Source: Micropterix aruncella
Taxonomy: Eukaryota; Arthropoda; Insecta; Lepidoptera; Micropterigidae
Assembly (NCBI GenBank): GCA_944548615.1
Contig: OX155967.1
Location: 5,615,281 to 5,679,280, forward strand
DNA length: 64,000 bases
Direction: 5' to 3'
Notes under the pieces: model-generated
Seen by the model: only the letters and a program-made list of their open reading frames with translations
The model's database searches: none
Told to the model about the DNA's origin: nothing
In this document: positions 45,881 to 57,567 of the stretch, piece by piece
Layout of the letters: each line of letters starts with the position of its first letter
Position numbering within the stretch: the stretch's first letter is position 1
Program-made: the position numbers and the translations under genes

Positions 45881-46373
45881 ACATTGTATAAAAGTAGGGA
45901 ACTAATAAGCCCAGTGCAGTTAGGCTATTTTAACTTAATTTTTGTTTTTTTTGTTTGTTGGTACGAATCCCTACTCTTGGTATAATCAAATTGAATTATG
46001 TGGTATTAATACCTTATGTGGTATAATAATTTTTTTAAATATTGACTATTTATATAAATTTGTAAAATAATTACTATTTCAATTAATAATAAAGACTTAA
46101 AATCTATTTAAAATAATTGGAGCTGCTAAAATATTGCAGATAGTCAAAATATAAAAACAAAGTGTCCGTTATAAAACAGACAAATTAAAAATATTAAAAA
46201 TACAAAATTACATCAATAACAATGTCGCAATAGAAATAGTCAATATTTTTTTTAATATTATAATCCATCTTCAATAATCAATGATTGTAAAATCAATAAT
46301 CAATGATTGAAAAAAAAAGAAAAGATTGTAATCTAAATAATTCTGGAAAAATGGGAAAATCAATACTCTCAAA
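45881..46373. other. AT-rich with repeat G remnant
   Basis: 46190-46373 resembles 21440-21615 (ATGTCGCAATAGAAATAGTC, TCTTCAATAATCAATGATTG). No gene. Confidence 0.5.
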
Positions 46374-46377
46374 GTCG

Positions 46378-47000
46378 TGTGAGGGACCACCCCTCACAAG
46401 ACTCCAGGTTGTTCGGTGTGAGGTGGTGGTATCAACTTATGAGTCATCTCCGTATTGAAAGGCGGTTTTGAATGAAGTAGAAGGAATTTATTAATCAAAG
46501 GTTTGATATATCCAGTACGCTTGGCGAATAGTGTGAAGGACTCTCGACCGATTGACGTGAATTTAATGTGAGGAGGAACGTATTTTCCGGTGAGTAACGA
46601 GCGAGCAAATTACTTTATTGAGACGCGATGGTTGCGCGACGGAGGTTATACGGGAATAGTGGATGAAGGATTCTTTCCCAGTCACGAGGACTGGGAAAGG
46701 TAAGGAAAGGAAACCAAGGAGCCGCATTCGTTGACCTAACTCGTGAGAGAGAGAGTGCCGAATATGCCGTCGCAACCTTTGGGGAAGATGATCACTCGGA
46801 AAATGATAATTTGGTTGCTTTTTCGCCGGTTTATATAGGCCGTGAAATGATGCAATCCAAAATATTCCGAGTAAAAGTATTGTTTCATCGTGCTGATTCA
46901 TAGCTGCACGAGTCAAAATAATAGCTGAATGGTGTCTGTGGATTTCACTGGAAATCGATGCATTTGTTGATCGCATGTAATGGACTTAAGGTCCGTTACA
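46378..47000 (-). mobile_element. Solo LTR, 623 bp
   Basis: On the minus strand the unit begins TGTAACGGACC and ends CCCTCACA (5'-TG..CA-3'). A 4-bp duplication GTCG flanks it (46374-46377, 47001-47004). Inside on the minus strand are TATATAA at 46831-46837 and AATAAA at 46614-46619, spaced as promoter and poly(A) signal of an LTR with an R region near 200 bp. There is no internal retroelement sequence on either side, so it is a solo LTR; the superfamily is unknown (a 4-bp duplication fits Gypsy-type best). The 137-codon open frame inside is incidental. Confidence 0.82.
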
Positions 47001-47004
47001 GTCG

Positions 47005-47095
47005 TTAACAGACTCCTAGAGGATTTACGTACGGTGCGGCGTCAGCCAATCGGCTGTGCATTCCGACTGATAACCGGGGGGGGGGGGGAGTCTGG
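47005..47095 (+). repeat. Foldback central-module scrap
   Basis: GCGGCGTCAGCCAATCGGCT, GTGCATTCCGACTGAT, then a ~13-nt G run and AGTCTGG, as at the edge of the foldback arm. Confidence 0.6.
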
Positions 47096-47798
47096 AAACG
47101 GCGTGGCACCGCACACAATCCGGTAATATGCGCCGGAGCGGCACCGCTCAGTTGTTAAGTGTTGTTGAAGGAGGGTACATGCTTGCCTGTTTTAATTGTT
47201 TTCACGTATTTTTGTTAATATTTAATCGAAGTGTTTAAAATGAGTACCAACGAAGAAGATATTGGCATTGACTACCTCATTTCACTAGTTCTACGTATAC
47301 AATTAACTACAGCTTTATTCGCCCACTGCGGCGTGGTAGTAACGTTGCGGCGCCGCATGTCCATACGGGAAACTGTACGCCCATACGGCGAAATCTTTGC
47401 GGTGCGGCTTCGTACCTCAGCATGTGGACCGGCTGTTAGATTGCCCGTGGGGCGGCGCCAGCTAATTGTAATAGTGCCGTAGGATCGTAGATGTCGGTCG
47501 TGATGTGCGGCCCGTGGCCCGTGGCCCGCAGTGGGGTAACTATGCCAGTCGAGCTTGCGCGCTCATAGAAATGGAAAGCGACTCATTGCGCAACAAACGA
47601 GACGCGGCTGTTACCGCTCGAGCACTCCCCACGCCGCTCACGCCTCTTGCTTTGCTGCAGCAGCAGAGCCGCGACGCCTGCAGACTGCACTGTGGCCAAA
47701 TTTTAAAACAAGAGAAACCATTATTTTTCTCTTTATTTGAAAAAAACAACAGATATACATCAGTCTTACAAACTAGAGATAATATTATCGATTTTTAA
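47096..47798. other. Unassigned, partly GC-rich
   Basis: 47060-47180 and 47320-47530 are GC-rich (GCGCCGGAGCGGCACCGCTC). The plus-strand frame at 47240 starts MSTNEEDIGIDYLISLVLR with a moderate context and could be the start of a DNA-transposon protein, but it degenerates within ~30 codons. 47505-47800 open frames have no recognisable content. Confidence 0.35.
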
Positions 47799-48685
47799 TC
47801 CTACTACTATTATAAACACGAAAGTTTGTAAGAATGTATGTATGGATGTTTATTACTCTTTCACGCAAAAAGTACTGAATGGATTTTGATGAAACTTAAC
47901 AATGAACTACTCGATAAGCTAGATAGGATTCAAAACGCGTGTATTCGCTTTGTTTATTCCCTGAAGAAGTTTGATCACATATCAAACTTTCGCAGGCAAA
48001 TAGAGTGGCTTCCCATTAGACGATGTCGGGAAATTCACATACTCGTCCTACTCTTCCGCATACTACAGTCAAACTGTCCTACTTATTTGTATAATCTTTT
48101 CTCTCCGCTTTCATCCCATGTCCTTCCATTGCGCTCTCAGGAAAATCTATTACTGGCTAACTTCCATATCTAGGTCTTTCGCAGTGCAGGCGGCCCGACT
48201 CTGGAATTCCGTGCCTTTACCGATAAGACAACATGTAAACCTGAGCGGGTTTAAAAAATCGTTAAAGAGACATTTACTCAACTCATAAATACCTCCTTCC
48301 CCTCCCGTCTCCTTTGCTTGTCCTTATATTCCACTCCTCCCTTCAATATCGAGTTGGCATACGTTACTAATTATTGTTTTATATTTTTTCCTATGATGAC
48401 TATTATGTAAGTGTATTCATTATTACTTGTGAATCAATTTGCCCACATAAACCTTTAGTTACAATAACCCTGGCGGTATGGCCGTAAGATATTGCCACTT
48501 GACAATAGGCCCACCACATTGTACTCTTATGTGTGTGCAATAAAGCTTTTCAAACAAACAAACAATAATATAGCTTACAAATCAGAATAACACATAGGCT
48601 ATAATGTATAAAGATATATAGTTTTCTATGATCATTATCACATTTGTTCATCACGACGCGGGTGAAACCGCGGGGCGCAGCTAGT
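47799..48685 (+). mobile_element. Short Helitron split by an RT insertion
   Basis: 47799-47903 (TCCTACTACTATTATAAACA, CTCTTTCACGCAAAAAGTAC) and 48561-48685 (AACAATAATATAGCTTACAA to GGGCGCAGCTAGT) together equal the intact copy at 59621-59846. The middle belongs to a non-LTR element. Confidence 0.88.
47904..48560 (+). mobile_element. Non-LTR RT C-terminal fragment inserted in a Helitron
   Basis: Encodes LLDKLDRIQNACIRFVYSLK, DHISNFRRQIEWLPIRRCRE and, after a frameshift near 48175, AARLWNSVPLPIRQHV and FKKSLKRHLLNS plus stop. The 3' region ends GTGTGCAATAAAGC then AAACAAAC. A 6-bp AACAAT flanks it (47898-47903, 48561-48566). Truncated at 5'. Confidence 0.85.
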
Positions 48686-48985
48686 ATTATTATACATGTA
48701 AAAACGTTTTCTATTTATTATTATTAATGTAATACATTGTAATACACTTATTAATTTATTTCTATTTATGTATTACATTGTAATACACTTCTAGACACCT
48801 TAAATATTTTTTATTTTGATTTCAGTTGAGTTGTGATTCCGTTATTTTTTCAGTGGCGAGTGTCTTGAATTGTGAGTTACTTAGGAGCATACCATCAAAG
48901 CAATTTACAATTTTCACATTGAGCGCATTATACGGGGCACCGGCGAGAATAGTGCGTTATTGGTTGAAAAATGCGGCGGACGGAA
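48686..48985 (+). other. Possible exon trace, otherwise AT-rich
   Basis: Two pyrimidine-AG acceptor-like sites end at about 48825 and 48852. After them an open plus-strand frame reads CELLRSIPSKQFTIFTLSAL and IVRYWLKNAADGTHHND until the foldback copy at ~48986 cuts in. I do not recognise the protein. Confidence 0.25.
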
Positions 48986-49235
48986 CACATCACAACGACC
49001 AATCTGGAGACTGGAGTAATCTGGTCGAAATTGGAAGTAAGGGCGTGAGTATAAGCCCGCTAGGTAACACTCCTGGCTATCGCACGGTTAAGGCGTTGGC
49101 CTCTTACGGGCATGTGGCGGAGCTTGATGGTGAACTGTTTTTGTCCAAGTCTTCTTCGCTTACTTAAGGGATACAGAAAGACTAATCGTTAAAACTTGCT
49201 GAGGTGACGGGCTCGCCCGCTGTAGTTGACAGCGC
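48986..49235 (+). mobile_element. Foldback-family right end
   Basis: Matches 24700-24920 and 44960-45190: GGAGACTGGAGTAATCTGGT, GGTAACACTCCTGGCTATCG, CACGGTTAAGGCGTTGGCCT, ending GGGCTCGCCCGCTGTAGTTG at about 49224. Confidence 0.8.
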
Positions 49236-50078
49236 TAGTTATTGCTCAAAACCCTTTCAAACTTAGAAACTGGAAAAATAATCATAGAAAAAAAACAACG
49301 AATATTGAGAAATGTTGTCTAAAATTTCATCATTCAGAAAAATTATATAACAAATTTACCAATTCTCGCTATTAATTTATCGAAATTGTGACATAGCCAC
49401 ACAAACCACGAGTCGACAACACATTTCACAATGTTTCGAAATCGCATACAATAATCCGACAAAGCTAAATATAAGTTATTCCTAATCGAAAGCAGTTACT
49501 GTTACAGCTGACATTTTCACCGGCGCCGTAACTCTCTTAAATTCGGGTTAGCGATACGACATATCGATAATAATATAAAATTTAAAAAAATGGAGAACTG
49601 TATCGATTGTTAAGCGTTAAGTGATCGGACGGCCTTGCCGATTTGTGTTTTATAACTGTCTTAAAATTATAAGTGGTCATTAGAAAATTTTTAATGATAT
49701 TCTGATGAATGTTTACATGTGAACGAAAAGGAAACAAAGAAATCGTGATATGTTTTTTATATTCTTCTTTTTTTTTTCTTTTATAAATTTAGCTAGATGG
49801 TACTATTTTTATTTTTTTCATTTAATTTATCCCTAGTTTTACATTACTAAATTTCCTATAATATATTTTACATAATTGTATATTATTATACATCTACAGA
49901 TTATAGATCACATAATAATTGTAGATACACAGATTGTAGAGCCCTGGAAATTTAGTAAAAAGTGAGTCTTCGAAGGGATTTTATCACCTCACTAGGCAGA
50001 GCCTGTATCGAGGTGATATTAAGTACTGCGTTTATCTGTCGGCTGTATATAGGTAATTGCTGAAATCTTGGGTTATTA
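49236..50078. other. No gene seen
   Basis: 49240-49620 may be unique host sequence (GCTGACATTTTCACCGGCGC); 49690-49950 is AT-rich. 49950-50070 holds CCTCACTAGGCAGAGCCTGT, possibly a retroelement 3' remnant. Confidence 0.35.
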
Positions 50079-50903
50079 TCTATGCTAATATTATGAAGAG
50101 GTAAAGTTTGTGAGTTTGTGAGGTTGTTGGGAGTAATCTCTGGATCTACTAAAACGATTTTGAAAATTTGTTTACCAATAGAAAGCCACATTATTTGTGA
50201 GTGTCATAGGCTATATATTAATCCGAAAAATGAAAAGACTTTTTCGTGGTAGTCGGATTTGCAAAGTAAGTCGGAGAAAAAACGGTCGAATGAAAATGTT
50301 TCTTAGGAACGCTGCCTTAACGATGAGAGATATGTGATTGAGTTCTAGAGCTTGATAATGCCGATAAAAAAATCTGCGTCTTGATAATGCCTACATTTAA
50401 GTCACAAAAAGTAGTTTTTTAATCGTTAGGTCATGTTTATTGGTCATATTATCAACAATTATGAATTCTTATCAAAATAAGTAAATTTATCGTCTCAAGT
50501 GTTTAAAACAAAAGACTTTTCCCTTTTACTGCATAAATGGTTAAAGAGATAATACGACATAGGTATGGAATTGCGACCGTATCTCGGGTTGGAACTCCTG
50601 AAAGACAATATATTTTGGTACCAAATAATAACATATATCTAATATAGTATACATAGAAGTTTTAAACAATTAAAATAAACATAATTTATTCAATCGTAAT
50701 CATTTCATTCATTCATTTAAAACCCGGTAATGTAGCCAAATTGGCATGCAAATACATACATACATATGCAGTAAAAAAATATAGTCCACCTTTTGGCAGT
50801 CAGGTAATAAATCATAGCACTCAGTACAAACCGAACCACACTTATAATTTCATCACAAGTAAAAATGTTTACCGCCCAACGAAGTGGGCACGGGTCAGCT
50901 AGT
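50079..50903 (+). mobile_element. Non-autonomous Helitron with insert
   Basis: Starts A|TCTATGCTAATATTATGAAG and ends with the GCCCAACGAAGTGGGC hairpin and CAGCTAGT. It matches 18920-19620 but carries ~175 foreign bp at about 50552-50725. No Rep/helicase ORF. Confidence 0.87.
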
Positions 50904-51092
50904 ACAAGTGTATATAGTACAACTATTATAGCTTATATATTACTCAAAAACTTAACTTATTAAATTAAATTAAATTAAATAGGATTATAGAGTTATAAAT
51001 GTATTAATACAGTATAACTGTATGTATTAATACAGTTATAAGGCTAATGAGATAATAATAACAATAATAAATAATATAAAATATCTATATAC

Positions 51093-51668
51093 CTAATTAA
51101 TAACGCTAGTTACTAAGGACTCACAGTACTCCCTCTTCGAGTGTAATAACCATAATGTTACCAGTCTTTTGTAATGGGCGTCATTTTGAATGATTGTAGC
51201 CTGATCTAGTTGCGTGTTAAATATGTTATGGAGATTCTTCGCTAGGTAAATATAATGTCTTTGTCCAAATGTCGTTCTCATTCTCGGTTGTACATGTCTG
51301 TCTTTCTGTCTTGTGACGTGTTTATGAGCGTTACTGGTCGGCATGCCGTTGACCCGTTGAAGCTCCTTCCTGTAGAATATCAGGATCAGCCGTACGTATA
51401 GCTACCTTGCATCCAACACAATAAAGTCCCCGTAGAGCTGGTCACTAGAGTAGCGGTATGGCTTTCTGACTATAACCCTAATCAAGGTATTTGGGGCCTT
51501 TATTAGGGAATCCAGATTTGTTTTGGCCATACCACCCCAGCCTAGTTGTCCGTATATTATCAGAGATTGGGCTAACGCGTAATATATCGTCCTCAAGACA
51601 TGTATTTCAAAGACGTTTCGAATTTTTTTTGAAGACATACGTTAGTTTTCTCATTCTTAACGCTGTGA
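51093..51668 (-). mobile_element. Non-LTR retroelement E, 3' coding part
   Basis: Minus strand: LRMRKLTYVFKK (51620-51665), then IYYALAQSLIIYGQLGWGG and VRKPYRYSSDQLYGDFIVLD (51402-51638), then after a frameshift HVQPRMRTTFGQRHYIYLAK (51093-51344): the RT thumb and C-terminal tail. Its upstream part is cut off by element F at 51670. The 51284-51668 part is duplicated at 20278-20661. Confidence 0.85.
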
Positions 51669-51669
51669 T

Positions 51670-51671
51670 AT

Positions 51672-51703
<32 letters not shown>

Positions 51704-54700
51704 TTTAACAATTCATTTACAAGTGCACAAGTATAACTAATAATCATATCAATAAAAAAATTATATATAATTAAAATTAAAATTAAAATTAAACACGGCC
51801 GATATGAGCATTAGCATTTAAGTACTGCTGCTGCCCAACTAAGTGCCAGGACTTGTTCCAGGGCAGCTAGCTCTCTAGATTTTATATCACATATATTCGG
51901 CAATGAATAAAAAAAAATAAAAAGGAAAGAAATATATATATATTCCCGTCACTATTACAAATTATAACTAATAATCACTAACTAATGATCACAATAGGAA
52001 ATATAACACAAAAATAAATAATCGTGTTAATAAAATAAAAATAAAATAAAATGTCAAATGATATCAAACAATAGTCACCAAAATTTATGAATAAGTAATA
52101 GTAATAAATAAAAATAAAAAAAGTCAAAGAAAATAATAATAATAATAAGAAATGTCAGGGATAATTGTCTCGGTATATTAATTTGTGGATTTTTTGCCGG
52201 GCGTCATATTTTAGCCAGGAATCAATTTTGGCTTTAAAAGAAGAAGAAGACTTCGGCACATACATTTTTAAATCTTCATCTAGCATATTAAAGATCCTGG
52301 GGGCTATGTACACAAAATGCCTCTGCCCAAAAGTGGTCTGCATTCGAGGGACGTCAAAATGTATAGTTCGGGATTGCCGCGTGCAGATTGTTTGCTGGGT
52401 TCTTATTGCGGTCTCTAAATTAGTTTGATAGTCATAGAGCGCCGTTTTCACGTATAGTTGTGGTACATCTAGCACGTTATATTCTCTGTAGAGATCATCT
52501 GAAGAGTATCTCCAAGGCTTTCTCTTTATAATTTTAAGTATTAGCTTTTGAGCTCTAATCAAGGGCTCCATATGAATTTTCGCTGCACCTCCCCACCCTA
52601 TGATCCCATAGGTTAGGATAGATTGGCACAGGGCATGGTATACTATCTTAAGTGTCCTTTGGTCCAGAATGCCTCTAAGGTCTTTGAAAATATACGTCAG
52701 TTTCCTAACTTTTGCCGACAGCTCCATTATGTGGGTGCTCCATTGTAGCCGGTAATCAATTAATATACCAAGATATTTAATGTTGTCAACTTTATTGAGA
52801 TTAATACATTTACAGTTTTCGGTGTTAAGACAATCTCTGTGGAGTTTCAGAATATGCTCTTGTTTTGGTTGAGCCACACTGGTGGCACTAAATGTTATGT
52901 ACATGGTTTTTTGCGCATTGAGTGATAGTAGTGCACCATCTAACCACAATACTACCTTCTGAAGTCCCATAGAAGCCTTTTCAAAGGTCTCTTTCCAAGT
53001 TTTTGCCTTGAAAAGTAGAGCGGTGTCATCGGCAAAAGTAACAACTTGTCCACCAATAGTTTGATTACAAAGCTCATTAATATATATTAAAAACAATATC
53101 GGACCAAGGACACTACCTTGCGGAACACCATATTTGAGAGGCGCGGGATCACTATGGATACTACCAAGTTTTGTTATTTGCTTTCGACCTGACAAGTAAC
53201 TCTCAAACCATTTTAGTGTGATCGAGGTAACACCTATGTCGTTTAGCTTCTCCAAAAGCTTGTCGTGACTAACCGTGTCAAATGCTTTTGTTATGTCAAG
53301 GAATACTCCCAGACATTTGTTTCCTTTGTCTACTGCTGCCACGACAAATTGTGTAACCTCTGCTATAGCTTTGTTAGTTCCTTGTCCTTCCCGAAATCCA
53401 TATTGGTTTGGTGATAAAATATTACCGATCGGTGGAAACTAACCTGTTGGAGTACAACCAGTACATTTCATCCGCGTTTAATAGGAAACACCAGGTGGAT
53501 GCCGTGTATACCGACTTCGCTAAAGCGTTTGACAAAGTTAATCATGACATATTACATATGAAACTTGCAAATAACGGTATTCACGGTAACCTACTTAGAT
53601 GGATGAAGTCGTACCTATCAAATAGGACACAAATTGTTCGTGTGAAAGGATATACATCGATCCCTGCCTTAGTTAAATCTGGTGTGCCTCAGGGATCAAA
53701 TCTCGGACCACTTCTATTTTTAATATTCATTGATGATCTCTCTAAGAGTCTACGCTGTCGGCATCTAATGTATGCAGATGATTTAAAAATATTCAAAGAA
53801 ATACTGACAATGGAGGATTGCAATGCACTACAGGAAGATCTTTGCGAATTGAAAAATTGGTGTGAATCTAATAGAATGGAACTGAATGTTGAAAAATGTC
53901 AAATTATTCGTTTCACTAGAAATAAGCAAATTAAAGACTACCCTTACTCTATCGGCAATTCAACATTAAAATCTACAAAAAGTGTAAGAGATCTAGGAAT
54001 ACTTCACGACGAGCACCTGACTTTTAGAGAGCATATCAACAATGTAGTAAGTAAGAGCGAGCGAACACTGGGTTTTATATATAGGGTTACTAAACCGTTT
54101 AAAAATATTAACTCTTTTAACTTGCTCTATAATTCTCTTGTACGCAGCCAACTGGAGTTTGGTTCCATAATTTGGAATCCATACTATGAGGTGCATTCGG
54201 AAGCGATAGAGTCTGTGCAGAGGAAGTATATGCGTATGGTAACCTATAAAACCGGCCTATCACGCACTCTCTACTCTTATGAAAAGCGTTTAAATTATTT
54301 TAAGATTTTTACTCTTAGAAAGAGGAGAGAGTGCGGAAGTCTAATGTTTCTGCATAAACTTCTTAACGGCGGGATAGACTCACCAGATTTATTAGAAGCG
54401 TTAAATTTCAACGTACCATCCAGGCGACTGAGGCAGCACTTAACATTTCACCTTCCCACTTCGCAGACAAATCAATCTTTCCACAATCCTATCTCACGTA
54501 CATGCCGGTTATACAACACTATAACCGATAACATTGATTTCTTCAACCTGGGACCATTAGTAGTTAAGTCCATTATAAATAACGTATTATGAAACAAATT
54601 GATAATTTACCGTATGTTTTTATTATTTTATTCCAGACATTATTCGATCTATTTTTTTTTTTTTTACCATTTAATTGTTTAACTTTTTTTCAGAATTCAC

Positions 54701-56820
54701 TAAACTTATTTCTAAAATTTTTAATTTTTGTTTTGATAATTTTTATGTTTTTATTATTTTATTCCAGACAATATTTGATCTATTTTTTACCATTTCATTG
54801 TTTAATTGTTTTTCAGAATTCACTGTAAACTTATTTCTAAAATTTTTAATTTTTGTTTTGATAATTTTTAAGAATATTAATTTTTTTACTGATAATTTTT
54901 GATAATTTTGATAATTTTGATAATTTTGTAAATCATGAGATACGGCACATACGCAATTATAAATTAAGCATGCGGAGTACGCATATAATATTATACCCTA
55001 ATTAGAAACAAAGTAAAAATGTTAGCGATAGCCATGTAATATTAGAGTATTGTTTGTGTACCTTTTATAATAAATAAATAAATAAATAAATTATGTATGC
55101 TTAGATACTCTGTTAATCTTTTTTTTGCCGCTTTTTCTGTTAATTTGGAAATACAGCTTAACAGGGAAATAGGTCTGTAATTGTTGACACTTTTTTTATC
55201 TCTGTTTTTGAAGATAGGTACGACTAAAGACGTTTTTAGGTTGCTTGGAAAGATACCCGTACGAAAGCTTTGATTTATTAGCCAGCTTATAGGTGCCGCT
55301 AATTGCTTGTGAGCAGATCTAAATAATTCCGAACTTAGTCCGTTAATCCCGGGAGCTGAGTTGGGCTTTAGAGTACATATAATTTTGTTAATTTCCTCGG
55401 CGGTAGTAGGACGTAGATAAAAAGAAGCGGAGAAGTTGTTTGTCCGCGTTTGAATAGTTGGTGGGCCATTTGTCGTGATGTTAAAATTTTCAGATATCAA
55501 TTTGCATCCTACGTTCGACATAAACTCATTTATATAGTTTGCCATAGCATACGGCTCTTGTTGAAGAGTCATTACACCTTTTTCAGTACACAGCTCGCTG
55601 ATATCATACTTTGGTGAACATATGTCCGTCGCACTTTTAATAGAGCTCCATATTTTCTTAATGTCCCCATGTGATGCTTCAATTTCGGATTTGTAGAATT
55701 TTTCTTTTGTTGTTTTTATAATCCTAACACACCAGTTCCTATATTTGATAAATTTATTTTTTAAAGTTATGTCTGTAGGATCTCTTTTACATGCCGAGTG
55801 GAGTCTATTTCGTTCGTGAATGCTTTTTACAAGTCCAGGAGTGATCCACGGTTTTAATTTTAGTTTTTTGTGTGAGATTTTTAGCATTACCTTGTTAGAA
55901 TTTTTCTCAACAAGTTTACTTAAGGTATTTGTAAACATAATAGAGGCTTGATTTACATCATCCATATTATAAAGTGGAGTCCAATCAAAATGTTCAAGAG
56001 CAGCAGCAATAGATTCATAATTTATTTTAGCTGTTTTTATAACGGTTGTTTTTTTGAAATTTGGTTTATAACCGAGCAGGTTAAAAAATAAAACATAGTG
56101 ATCAGTTATTGTAGACTGGTAGATGGCTTCATTACTGTTCAGTTTCGATCTGATCATTATATGATCTATGCAAGTAGCTGTATCTTGGGATTCTCTAGTT
56201 GGTTTATTTATCAAACATTTTAAGCCATGCATTGCCATCAAATTCATGTAATCGGTGACTTGTCGAGAATTATTATTTAAAACATCTATATTTGTATCGC
56301 CTGTCATTATGAGGTGTTGTTTTGTTGCATTCATAGCTAAAAGATGCTCTAAAGATACTAAAAATTCAGTTATATTTTATGTTGATGGGCTTCTATAAAT
56401 TGCAATTATGCAGATATTATTTTCAACGGTTATCTGGAGGCAGTTAGAGCCATTAAGGCAATTTTCATTCACTGTACATGATAGAGTTTCCTTTACATAT
56501 ACGAGGACTCCATCATTTTGAAGGTTGTTGTTTTTGGTGCAATGTGCGACATAACCTTTAATAGGTTTTGGCTGGTAATGACTATTTATCATGGACTATT
56601 GATATATCCAACATTCGGTTAATATTAGTACATCCAGGTCTATATTAAGGTCCTGCAAAAGTATTAATAGTTCATTAAAATGTTTATTGACACTGCGAAT
56701 ATTAAGGCAAATAAATCGCAGTGAAGATTTTTTGTAAAATATTTTTTTACACACATCGATATCATCAGACACTATTAATCTATCTGTATTGAGAAAATCA
56801 ACTTCATCTATCATTGGTTC
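51670..56820 (-). pseudogene. Non-LTR retroelement F, endonuclease-RT, split
   Basis: A nearly full ORF2 on the minus strand, broken by stops near 56370 and 56594 and by element B (53427-55090). The N-terminal APE-type endonuclease shows FICLNIRSVNKHFNEL (56596-56814), GVLVYVKE and IAIYRSPS (56377-56592), then GDTNIDVL, CIDHIMIRS and ITDHYVLFF. RT begins LVVPIFKNRDKKSVNNYRPI, and after the interruption resumes YGFREGQGTNKAIAEV, DITKAFDTVSHDKL, GVPQGSVLGP and the catalytic FADD, then the QTTFGQRHFVYIAPRIF tail (52155-53342). The 3' end is an AAATAAATAAAT tail at 51670-51700. Jockey-like by domain order; clade not certain. Confidence 0.9.
53427..55090 (+). mobile_element. Non-LTR retroelement B inside element F, 5'-truncated
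   Basis: The plus-strand frame to 54592 starts within RT at VETNLLEYNQYISSAF and carries YTDFAKAFDKVNHDIL, SGVPQGSNLGPLLFLIFI, catalytic YADDLKIF, LNVEKCQIIRFTR, GSIIWNPYY and the C-terminal LHKLLNGGIDSPDLLEALNF. The frame is intact to its stop. A 3' untranslated region with tandem TTTTGATAATTTT follows and ends AATAAATAAATAAAT at 55090. The first ~10 codons of the open frame belong to element F. Insertion occurred within F between its YLSIHN and SPNQYGFR codons. Confidence 0.92.
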
Positions 56821-57168
56821 ACGATTGAATGTACCTAGTAGTTGTTGTCTCTGTAATTATAGCACGGTGTGAACAGAAATGCGTATAAAGAGTAACAAAT
56901 TTGGAGTAATCAATGTGGTTATGCCTGTTATTATCAATATCAATATGGTTATTATCAATAGTCATGCCTAAGTATTTTATTTGGAATTTACCTTAAATGT
57001 TATACTAGTATTATTTATTTGTGCACAGTTTGAGTATTTTGCTACATTACACGTACAAACCACAATTACAAATTACATAAGAAATATTATACTGGTGTTA
57101 AAAATGCATAAACGGCAGACGTATCACTACAGTGATATCTTACAGTCGATTATTTAATAACACAGTTG
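56821..57168. other. Element F 5' flank, unassigned
   Basis: 56821-56990 may be the 5' end of element F or host DNA; no element E sequence is recognised here. The rest is AT-rich. Confidence 0.4.
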
Positions 57169-57340
57169 GCCCGATTGCGTTTCTTTGTGAACTAAAACTG
57201 GAATTAGTTATAGCAAACGAGATAGAGCAATACGTTAGAGCGGAATGTGAAACAAACGATCGTCGATAAAAACTACCTGTCGAACTTATAGTCGTCCAAA
57301 TAAATTTGAACACATTTCGTGCGGTGGTTTTAGTGCTGCA
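57169..57340. mobile_element. One-armed MITE, relative of 16278-16583
   Basis: Starts GGCCCGATTGCGTTTCTTTG and continues through AGAGCGGAATGTGAAACAAA and interior text; the second arm is missing. Confidence 0.7.
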
Positions 57341-57567
57341 CAACCTGCCTTTTACGCGTACAATATTTTTTTTACAATATTTAACAAAAAAAAAAAGACA
57401 CATCATTATAATAGTACAAAAGAAATTAGGGGTCCTACAAGTCAGTTTGTTTGGTCCCCCGAATTAGTCGGACATTTTGTTCAATCACAGTACATTTTTC
57501 GATTGAGAGGTAGTCGCGCGCTCCCGCCACCTCCCGTCCGTGCGAGATACGCGCGGTCATCCATTTT

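Noticed and set aside
46563..46976. 137-codon minus-strand frame
   Set aside because: Lies wholly inside the solo LTR and has no retroviral or host similarity that I can see.
47231..47482. Start of a DNA-transposon protein (MSTNEEDIGIDYL)
   Set aside because: Suggestive N-terminus, but similarity fades within ~30 codons and no TIR pair could be paired with it.
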